Shown piece after piece: positions 1 to 5,153 of a stretch of 11,728 nt of DNA (positions within the stretch are counted from its first letter, which is position 1; every line of letters starts with the position of its first letter). This DNA is from JBPEXY01 sp052031065. GTDB taxonomy: Bacteria; Pseudomonadota; Gammaproteobacteria; Immundisolibacterales; Immundisolibacteraceae. The position numbers were made by a program, and so were the translations under genes. The notes below the pieces were generated by a model that saw only the letters and a list, made by a program, of their open reading frames with translations, was not told where the DNA came from and did no database searches. The DNA is taken from NCBI GenBank assembly GCA_052031065.1, contig JBPEXY010000169.1, forward strand, positions 1 through 11,728. Direction: 5' to 3'.

Positions 1-550
1 CGGTGGTGCCGGATGACAGGGCGATGACCGCAGTGTCGGTGGATTTCAGCGGCATCGGCCGGAAATCGAGTTCGTAGTTGTCCAGATCGCGCGGTATGAC
101 GACATCGCTACAGGCATCGATCGCTTGCTGTGGTGTCCGCTCACAGACCGAGCCGATGTAGGCGGTGATCATCGGCACGGTATTACGGATGTGTGCCGCA
201 ACTTCAGCAAGCGAGCAGTCATAAACCAGTGCGCGCGGCGAGAGCCGGTCAAGCGTGGCACTGATGGTCGCCGGTGACTCGCGCAGGTGCAGCGCCACCG
301 GGATTGCGCCCAGCTCGATAGCACCAAACAGGGCGACGACATGGTTGGCAGACGGGTAGAGCAGCAGTGCTACGCGGTCTCCCTTGCGGACCCCCTGGGT
401 GTGCAGCAACTTCGCCATGCGCTGTACTTTGTCCAGCAGCTCGGCGTAGGTGTAGCGGCAGATGTCATCGACCACCGCTTCGTTGTTTGGGAACCATTTG
501 GCGGCGCGGTGCACCATGTCGCGGAGTGTGGCGTCTTGATCGTTATGCAT
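1..550 (-). CDS. AMP-forming acyl-CoA ligase, N-terminal part (cut by window edge)
   Basis: This is the first 183 codons of an AMP-binding (ANL superfamily) acyl- or aryl-CoA synthetase, read from ATG at 550; the rest lies beyond position 1. Such enzymes adenylate a carboxylic acid with ATP and transfer it to CoA in the cytoplasm. Seen: a typical N-terminal domain with the YTYAEL segment (34-39), KGDRVALLL (57-65), and a final ALSSGTT (177-183), the beginning of the (S/T)SGTTG phosphate-binding P-loop, reached exactly at the edge. The start is supported by GGGAGGAA at 553-560, just upstream of the ATG. It is the third gene of a minus-strand set after the hydratase and the acyl-CoA dehydrogenase, 73 bp behind the latter. 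This suggests it activates the acid those enzymes then oxidise. The acid specificity cannot be read because the substrate-binding C-terminal part is missing. Confidence 0.9.
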   Translation of the reverse strand, partial: MHNDQDATLRDMVHRAAKWFPNNEAVVDDICRYTYAELLDKVQRMAKLLHTQGVRKGDRVALLLYPSANHVVALFGAIELGAIPVALHLRESPATISATLDRLSPRALVYDCSLAEVAAHIRNTVPMITAYIGSVCERTPQQAIDACSDVVIPRDLDNYELDFRPMPLKSTDTAVIALSSGTT

Positions 551-579
551 ACTTCCTCCCCTCTGAGTTAACAGTGGTC

Positions 580-594
580 GACGGGAGACCCGTC
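580..594. repeat. Short perfect inverted repeat between dehydrogenase and ligase genes
   Basis: GACGGG and CCCGTC flank a 3-nt spacer inside the 73-bp gap between the dehydrogenase stop and the ligase start. It could form a small mRNA hairpin. There is no T tract, so it is not a standard terminator. It may be chance. Confidence 0.35.
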
Positions 595-623
595 AGGCCC
601 CCGTCAGTGTGGCGTTATTGGGT

Positions 624-1790
624 TTAGTAAGATCTCGGCATACCAAGATCGTGCTGGGCAATATAGTTCAGAGTCATCTCGTCGGTCACCGGCGCGATGC
701 GGTTCAGGCGCAGGTTACGCCAGTGACGTTCAACGCCCGACTCGGAGATATAACCGGCGCCGCCGAGGGTCTGGATGGCACGATCGGCGGCAAACAGTGA
801 GGCCTTAGCGGCCGCATATTTGGCCATCGCTGATTCAACGCCACATTCACGGCGCTGGTCATAAAGCCAGGCTGCTTCGAAAGTTTTCAGTTTTGCAGTT
901 TCGAGCTGGATTTTGGCTTCAGCCAGTGGGAACTGCAGACCCTGGTGGGTGCCGATTGGTTTGCCCCAGACTGAGCGTTCCTCGGCAAATTTCACCGCCT
1001 TGTTGATCAGATAGAGACCGGTGCCAACGCTGCCGGCAGCGATGGCCAGGCGTTCCGGGTTGAGTACACCATAGAGGGCGCGCCAGCCTTGTCCTTCCTT
1101 GCCAACCAGATTCTCTTTGGGTACTTCAAAATCGTCGAGAAAAACCTGATTGGTGTCCATAAAACGGGCACCCATTTTCTTGAACGGTCGCGCTTCGATC
1201 TGCTCGCTCGGCAGGTCACCGACCAGCAGCGAAACCCCGGCGGTGCGATTGGCCGCGTCATAGGGTGCGGTGCGGCACATAATGCCGACGTGGCGGGCGT
1301 TGGCGATGTTGGAAATGTAGACCTTCTGTCCCTTCACCTTGTAATGGTCACCGCAGTCGGCCGCTTCGGTGGTGATGGTGGTGATGTTGGAACCTGACCC
1401 GGGTTCTGTGAATGCGCCGGCCCATACGTCGCCCTTGATGATACCCGGCAGGTATTTTTCCTTCTGTTCCTGAGTTCCGGCACCTTCAATCAGATAGCCG
1501 CCGAATACCGGCCCGCAGACAAACATGCCGCCGCCTTCGCCGCCGCCCTCCGGGCAGGAGCTGAGCGCTTCGGCAGCGATACACATTTCGAGCATGCCCA
1601 TGCCGCTACCGCCGTACTCTTCGGGCAGGGCTATACCCAGCAGGCCCTGATCGGCCAGAGCATCCCAGAACTCTCTGGGAAAACGGTAGTCATCATCGAT
1701 TCCCTGCCAGTAATCGTCATTGAAATCGCTGGCAATTTTGCTGCATAGATCACGGAGTATGATCTGTTCTTCGCTGAAGTCGAAGTTCAT
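624..1790 (-). CDS. Acyl-CoA dehydrogenase family protein (FAD flavoprotein)
   Basis: A 388-aa FAD-dependent acyl-CoA dehydrogenase of normal family length, expected to introduce a 2,3-double bond into an acyl-CoA and pass electrons to ETF. Seen: N-terminal helical domain, the FTEPGSGSN signature (127-135), the hinge NPERLAIAAG (244-253), and a C-terminal domain with TLGGAGYISE (341-350). The usual catalytic-Glu site near the C-terminus (IYEGTNEI in short- and medium-chain enzymes) reads IAPVTDEM, with Pro367 where Glu is expected. Glu246 in NPERL instead matches the catalytic-Glu position of isovaleryl-CoA and long-chain enzymes, which suggests that type of active site. A glycine-rich stretch, EGGGEGGG, lies at 81-88. 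The ATG at 1790 has GGAGGAGG about 7 nt upstream. It is the middle gene of the minus-strand set, between the hydratase and the ligase. Substrate unknown. Confidence 0.93.
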   Translation of the reverse strand: MNFDFSEEQIILRDLCSKIASDFNDDYWQGIDDDYRFPREFWDALADQGLLGIALPEEYGGSGMGMLEMCIAAEALSSCPEGGGEGGGMFVCGPVFGGYLIEGAGTQEQKEKYLPGIIKGDVWAGAFTEPGSGSNITTITTEAADCGDHYKVKGQKVYISNIANARHVGIMCRTAPYDAANRTAGVSLLVGDLPSEQIEARPFKKMGARFMDTNQVFLDDFEVPKENLVGKEGQGWRALYGVLNPERLAIAAGSVGTGLYLINKAVKFAEERSVWGKPIGTHQGLQFPLAEAKIQLETAKLKTFEAAWLYDQRRECGVESAMAKYAAAKASLFAADRAIQTLGGAGYISESGVERHWRNLRLNRIAPVTDEMTLNYIAQHDLGMPRSY

Positions 1791-1820
1791 TAGGGTGCCT
1801 CCTCCAGTGTTTATACGGTC

Positions 1821-1851
1821 AACCAGCCACGATCTCTGTCGTCATCTGGTT
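1821..1851. repeat. Imperfect stem-loop in the hydratase-dehydrogenase gap
   Basis: AACCAG (1821-1826) pairs with CTGGTT (1846-1851), and after a small internal loop ACGA (1829-1832) pairs with TCGT (1839-1842) over a 6-nt loop. It lies in the 5' leader of the dehydrogenase gene. No T tract follows on either strand. Possible mRNA structure; function unknown. Confidence 0.35.
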
Positions 1852-1873
1852 GCCACTTTAGCGACTGACCGTG

Positions 1874-1908
1874 TCGACAGGAGTCCCGGGTGCCAGGACT
1901 CCTGTCGA
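1874..1908 (-). terminator. 13-bp perfect stem-loop after the hydratase gene (terminator-like, no U tract)
   Basis: The arms 1874-1886 (TCGACAGGAGTCC) and 1896-1908 (GGACTCCTGTCGA) are perfectly complementary around a 9-nt loop. A shorter outer pair, CTGACCG (1865-1871) with CGGTCAG (1930-1936), could extend it. It sits 30 bp beyond the hydratase stop on the minus strand, ahead of the dehydrogenase gene. There is no run of U after it, so it fits a partial terminator, RNase-processing or mRNA-stabilising hairpin better than a full intrinsic terminator. It could set different expression levels within the operon. Confidence 0.5.
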
Positions 1909-1937
1909 GCTGCTACCTGAATTAACAGCCGGTCAGG

Positions 1938-2759
1938 TTATACGTCGTTGACCAGCTTGTAGGTTTGCGTTCCTGGCTTGAACTCGCGCTTTTTGAAAGA
2001 GGCCAGTGCGGTGCGAATCCAGTCGTCGTTGGTTTCGCGGGAGAGTTCCCAAAGTTTGGCCATTTCGTAATCGATGGCGGCTTCAAAATCCATCCATTTG
2101 ACCTTTTCGTAGACCTCTTTGGTTTTGGTCAGCACGATGCGGCCTTTATTGGTCAGCATATCGATTACTTTCTGGGTTTCTGCGTCGAGATCAGCCAGTG
2201 GCACTGATTTGGTTGCGTAGCCGAGCGCTTCCGCTTCAGCACCGGTAAAGGTATCGGCGGTGAGGGCGTAGTAGAGCGCCTTTTTGCGTGCCGGCATGTT
2301 GTGTGCGTAAGACCACGTGGTACCACCACCCGGGAAAATACCGAAGTTAACCTCGGAGAGTCCCCAGACTGATTCATTAGCCACTATGGAAATGTCGCAT
2401 ATGCCTGCCAGTTCCATGCCGCCACCGAAACACCAGCCATTTACCTTGGCGATAGTGACGGCCGGAAAATCTTTAAGTGCCTTGAACCAGGTGAAAACGT
2501 CTTTGTTGATCTCTTCCATTCTTTCCGGGTCATCGAAGGGTTCCAGAAAGCACTGTTCCAGGTCCATTCCAGCACAGAAGGTGTCGTTGATACCGGTGAT
2601 TACCAGCACTTTGCATTTGGCGGCGCGAACTTCTTCCAGCGCATGAACCATGTTGTTGTGCAGCGTCGGGCTCATGCAGTTTTTCTTTTCCGGGCGATTG
2701 AACTGCGCGGTCGCCACTTCGCCGTCGATGGTGAGGTTAATTGCTTCGTAGTTACTCAA
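1938..2759 (-). CDS. Enoyl-CoA hydratase/isomerase (crotonase family; resembles hydroxycinnamoyl-CoA hydratase-lyase) with TTG start
   Basis: A 273-aa crotonase, expected to add water across a 2-enoyl-CoA. Numbering here is from the chosen start. Overall it resembles feruloyl-CoA hydratase/lyase (HCHL): MSNYE at the N-terminus, NRPEKKNCMSPTL (21-33), AGMDL (63-67), VNGWCFGGGMELAG (106-119), GLSEVNFGIFPGG (133-145) and a KPGTQTYK tail. However, the two Tyr that HCHL uses to hold the 4-hydroxyl appear as Cys70 and Met233, and HCHL Ser123 is Glu116 here. Glu116 and Glu136 match the catalytic pair of ordinary crotonase, so a true hydratase is more likely than vanillin formation. The start is TTG at 2759, with GGAGG at 2769-2773 (9-nt spacing). 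An earlier in-frame TTG at 2786 has no ribosome-binding site and directly follows a stop codon; no in-frame ATG or GTG is available near the start. First gene of the minus-strand set. Confidence 0.88.
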   Translation of the reverse strand: MSNYEAINLTIDGEVATAQFNRPEKKNCMSPTLHNNMVHALEEVRAAKCKVLVITGINDTFCAGMDLEQCFLEPFDDPERMEEINKDVFTWFKALKDFPAVTIAKVNGWCFGGGMELAGICDISIVANESVWGLSEVNFGIFPGGGTTWSYAHNMPARKKALYYALTADTFTGAEAEALGYATKSVPLADLDAETQKVIDMLTNKGRIVLTKTKEVYEKVKWMDFEAAIDYEMAKLWELSRETNDDWIRTALASFKKREFKPGTQTYKLVNDV

Positions 2760-2852
2760 TTCCTGATACCTCCAGGGGTTGTACAACTATTTGCTACTTA
2801 GTTGTAATTTGATTGCTTGATTATTGGTGCCCGCCGACCTTGGCCGCCAGAG

Positions 2853-2865
2853 ATGGTTACCATCC
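2853..2865. promoter_or_regulatory. Operator-like palindrome GATGGT-T-ACCATC
   Basis: Perfect 6-bp arms around a single central base, about 94 bp upstream of the hydratase TTG start. The symmetry and position suit a dimeric repressor or activator site. No second copy was found in the window, so a regulator-binding role is inference. Confidence 0.4.
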
Positions 2866-3084
2866 GCCCAGCGGGGCTTTTAAGCGCCTACCGGGTTTCG
2901 GATGAGCGCTGAAAATTCAAATTGCCAGCGGGTTTTGTGGGGCTTGTTATTGTTTTTCTAGAGCACGATAGCCCGCACTGGTCAAGTAAAACAGTTTCAA
3001 AGCGTGGTGTGAAGTCTGGTTTTTTTTATAAATTTATGCGCACATCGATAGCCATGTCGCGGTGGTATTTGTTCACCCGGGTCG

Positions 3085-3101
3085 GTGACGGTCACTCAGT
3101 G
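3085..3101. promoter_or_regulatory. Two overlapping short palindromes upstream of the extended -10 promoter
   Basis: GTGAC-G-GTCAC (3085-3095) overlaps CACT-C-AGTG (3093-3101). They end 28 bp before the extended -10 element, so they would lie just upstream of the -35 area, where activators commonly bind. Could be an operator; could be chance. Confidence 0.35.
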
Positions 3102-3129
3102 TAATTCGCGCCAAAAAAACACTCGAAAA

Positions 3130-3138
3130 TGCTATGAT
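3130..3138 (+). promoter_or_regulatory. Extended -10 promoter facing the PdxA-family gene
   Basis: TGC-TATGAT matches the extended -10 consensus (TGn plus TATAAT with one mismatch). There is no recognisable -35 box at the right distance (GCCAAA at 3110-3115), which is usual for extended -10 promoters. A start near 3145 would leave a leader of about 238 nt before the ATG at 3383, containing a CGGCAG/CTGCCG hairpin at 3222-3236. Confidence 0.45.
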
Positions 3139-3382
3139 CGCGCCGCTGTGGAGATTTCTACCGATCAGCGTGGTGCCAGTATGAAAGCGTTGGTCGAAGA
3201 CTCATTTTGGACGTGCCGAGGCGGCAGCGACTGCCGGCGTGGCGGGGGTTGTCTGCTCTTACGTACTTATTAAGGTGACCTGTCCGTGTCTGACCGGGTT
3301 CTGGTAGTTCAATGGCGGAATCGCTGAGTCGGTATTTTCATAATGAGAAACTGAACCATTTTAAATTCTTCTGGAGGAAGTT

Positions 3383-4363
3383 ATGAGTAAACCTGTCATT
3401 GCCACCATTATCGGCGATCCTGCGGGAATTGGACCCGAGGTGGTAGTCAAGGCACTTGCCACCGGCAAGCCGTATGAAATCAGCCGGCCGGTATTGATTG
3501 GTTGTACTGAGGCGGTGGAGCAGGCACTGGAGATTACTGGGGCCAGTTTTAAGGTTAACAAAGTCACCGAGATTGATGGTGTAGGTGAAAATCCCGGCGA
3601 GATTGATGTGTACGATACCGGTCGCCTGGACCCCAATGCCTACGAGCTTGGTGTTGAGAGTGCTGCTTGTGGTAAGGCCACCGCAGATTGGCTGAAGGAA
3701 GGCGAAGAACTGGCGCTGGCAGGCAAGGTTGATGCGGTGATCATGGCACCGATAAATACCGGGTCGATGAAGATGGCCAACGTGCTCGACCAGATCATTC
3801 CGCCGGAGCCGGGTTCCACCTATCTGACGCTTCTTAACGGGCCGTTGCGGGTGGTGCATCTGACTGACCATATGCCGCTCAAGGATGTCAGTGGCCTAAT
3901 CACCAAAGAGCTGGTGCATGGTGCAATAAAGCTGATCCATGACAGTTTTACCGCCTGGGGTACTGCCAATCCGAAAATTGGTGTTTCCGGGTTTAACTGC
4001 CATGCGATGGGCGAAGAGGATGCGACGGAGATCGTCCCTGCGGTAGAGCAGGCCAAAGCCGAGGGTATCAATGTTGAAGGTCCGGTTGCACCCGACACCG
4101 TGTTCCGGAGGTGTGTCGATGAACAGTATGACGTGGTGCTTTGTATGTATCACGACCAGGGGCATATTGCGCTGAAAACCTGGAAGTTCTCCGGCAACTG
4201 CGCGATGACTCTGGGCCTGCCTTATCTGAGTCTCTCTGTGGCTCACGGGACGGCTTTCGATATCGTTGGCAAGAATATTGCCGATCCCGATATGATTCTT
4301 AATTCCATGTTGCAGGCAGCGAGTTTTAGCGCCGGCACTGGTTTTATCAAACAGGCGGCCTGA
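3383..4363 (+). CDS. PdxA/PdxA2-family metal-dependent NAD(P) dehydrogenase, altered substrate site
   Basis: A 326-aa member of the PdxA family (4-hydroxythreonine-4-phosphate dehydrogenase and catabolic relatives such as PdxA2 and the terephthalate dihydrodiol dehydrogenase TphB). Seen: GDPAGIGPE (11-19), three metal-ligand His at 163 (TDHMPL), 207 (NCHAMG) and 257 (MYHDQG), Lys265, and AHGTAFDIVG (287-296). Compared from memory with E. coli PdxA, substrate-phosphate residues differ: His136 is Ser145 here, Asn283 is Ala274 and Arg292 is Ser283. The HDQGHI form also fits the PdxA2/TphB side. I infer oxidation of a diol or hydroxy acid, possibly decarboxylating, in catabolism rather than vitamin B6 synthesis. 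The ATG has GGAGGA about 6 nt upstream. It is the first plus-strand gene after the divergent region, followed by a phosphatase 81 bp on. Family assignment is firm; substrate unknown. Confidence 0.88.
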   Translation: MSKPVIATIIGDPAGIGPEVVVKALATGKPYEISRPVLIGCTEAVEQALEITGASFKVNKVTEIDGVGENPGEIDVYDTGRLDPNAYELGVESAACGKATADWLKEGEELALAGKVDAVIMAPINTGSMKMANVLDQIIPPEPGSTYLTLLNGPLRVVHLTDHMPLKDVSGLITKELVHGAIKLIHDSFTAWGTANPKIGVSGFNCHAMGEEDATEIVPAVEQAKAEGINVEGPVAPDTVFRRCVDEQYDVVLCMYHDQGHIALKTWKFSGNCAMTLGLPYLSLSVAHGTAFDIVGKNIADPDMILNSMLQAASFSAGTGFIKQAA

Positions 4364-4373
4364 GTTTGCTGTG

Positions 4374-4410
4374 CGGTGGCCTGAACCAATGATCCGGATG
4401 CAGGCCACCG
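4374..4410 (+). terminator. 10-bp perfect stem-loop after the PdxA-family gene
   Basis: CGGTGGCCTG (4374-4383) pairs perfectly with CAGGCCACCG (4401-4410) around a 17-nt loop, which itself contains the palindrome ATCCGGAT. It begins 11 nt after the stop codon. No U run follows, so termination would be weak or absent. It may reduce read-through into, or stabilise mRNA ahead of, the phosphatase gene. Confidence 0.45.
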
Positions 4411-4444
4411 TAATCCTCCGTATCAATCTCTTTCATTTGCGGTA

Positions 4445-5116
4445 ATGGGCAGATCCGCAGCCGCCGTGCTGTTTGACCTCGATGGCACCCTGGTGGATAC
4501 CGCGCCAGATCTGGTCGGAGCCCTCTATCAATTGCTAGACGAAATGAAGCTGGGGCGACCTGACTTCGACAAATGTCGGAACCGGGTCTCGCAGGGGGCG
4601 CGGGGGTTAATTCATATCGGACTCGGTATGACGCCAGAAGATGCGGGTTATGAGGAGTATCGGCAGCGGTTTCTCAGCCATTATGAGATACGCTTGTCGG
4701 CTCAAAGCGCGCTGTTTCCGGGTGTCGATGAACTATTGCAGCAGCTTGACCAGGGCGCAGTGCCCTGGGGCATCGCGACCAACAAGCCACACCGTTACGC
4801 CGAACCGCTACTCGAAGATCTGGGGTTGCTGGAGCGTTGCCAGTTTCTATTGACTCCAGATCATGTGGGAGCTGGCAAGCCAGACCCGGCAATGGTCTAC
4901 CGTGCGGTTGAGCAGTTTGAAATCGACCCGGAGGCGTGCTGGTTTATTGGCGATGCGGAACAGGATGTAGTCGCCGGTCGAGCGGCAGGAGCGCGAACCG
5001 TAGTCGCCAACTGGGGTTATATCGGAGATCTGCAAACCGGAGCAGATTGGGATGCCGATTATCTTCTCGATCATCCGCTTGATCTTATCGAGCTGCTTTC
5101 AGCAGAGGCCGAGTAA
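4445..5116 (+). CDS. mupP: HAD-family phosphatase, MupP/phosphoglycolate-phosphatase type
   Basis: A 223-aa cytoplasmic HAD phosphatase of subfamily IA. Seen: motif I DLDGTLVDT (11-19) with the nucleophile and acid/base Asp, motif II Thr in ATNKP, Lys in GKPDP, and motif IV GDAEQD. The cap-region segment SQGARGLI and the core segments NKPHRYAEPLL and DHVGAGKPDP are closer to Pseudomonas MupP (N-acetylmuramic acid 6-phosphate phosphatase of peptidoglycan recycling) than to E. coli Gph, as I recall those sequences. The usual mupP neighbours (ubiG and yciK in Pseudomonas) are absent, so the symbol is tentative and a pathway-specific phosphatase is possible. The start ATG has only a weak ribosome-binding site, but homologues start at the same place, just ahead of motif I. 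It lies 81 bp after the PdxA-family gene on the same strand and converges with fumC. Confidence 0.72.
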   Translation: MGRSAAAVLFDLDGTLVDTAPDLVGALYQLLDEMKLGRPDFDKCRNRVSQGARGLIHIGLGMTPEDAGYEEYRQRFLSHYEIRLSAQSALFPGVDELLQQLDQGAVPWGIATNKPHRYAEPLLEDLGLLERCQFLLTPDHVGAGKPDPAMVYRAVEQFEIDPEACWFIGDAEQDVVAGRAAGARTVVANWGYIGDLQTGADWDADYLLDHPLDLIELLSAEAE

Positions 5117-5145
5117 TCTACTGTTCTCGATCCGGCCTCTGCTGA
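5099..5145. terminator. 13-bp perfect hairpin between convergent phosphatase and fumC genes
   Basis: TCAGCAGAGGCCG (5099-5111) is perfectly complementary to CGGCCTCTGCTGA (5133-5145) around a 21-nt loop. The left arm includes the last codons of the phosphatase gene, and the right arm ends 8 bp from the fumC stop. It can form on both strands and probably separates the two transcripts. No long T run follows on either side, so efficiency may depend on Rho or on RNA processing. Confidence 0.6.
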
Positions 5146-5153
5146 GATAAGAG

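Larger units (their letters stand above)
2760..3382. promoter_or_regulatory. 623-bp divergent intergenic control region
   Basis: This region separates the minus-strand hydratase gene from the plus-strand PdxA-family gene. It holds no convincing gene; small open frames on the plus strand have no good ribosome-binding site and a low-complexity composition. Seen in it: a palindrome at 2853-2865, a weak inverted repeat around 2882-2911, an AT-rich patch at 3020-3036, overlapping palindromes at 3085-3101, an extended -10 promoter at 3130-3138, a small GC hairpin at 3222-3236 and the ribosome-binding site of the PdxA-family gene at about 3371-3377. I found no good -35/-10 pair facing the hydratase gene. 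A divergent control region like this often binds a regulator, but no regulator gene lies in the window. Confidence 0.6.

Noticed and set aside
1938..2759. Assignment as vanillin-forming feruloyl-CoA hydratase/lyase
   Set aside because: Overall similarity is clear, but the phenol-contact Tyr positions are Cys and Met, Ser123 is Glu, and no adjacent vanillin dehydrogenase is present.
3020..3032. T8 run as an intrinsic terminator
   Set aside because: No GC-rich hairpin precedes it on plus; it is better described as an AT-rich patch.
2922..3273. Two short plus-strand open frames (2922-3104 and 3085-3273) in the divergent region
   Set aside because: No ribosome-binding site, odd Cys/Arg/Gly-rich composition, overlap with promoter and palindrome elements, and no recognisable protein features.
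3299..3317. tRNA-like D-arm sequence (TAGTTCAATGG)
   Set aside because: No acceptor stem, anticodon arm or T-loop can be built around it, and no TTCGA-type T-loop follows at the right distance.
3896..4426. Long minus-strand open frames opposite the PdxA-family gene and others (e.g. 3338-3871, 8552-9142, 10256-10804 plus)
   Set aside because: They lie antisense to genes with full family motifs and show no motif of their own; shadows of real coding sequence.
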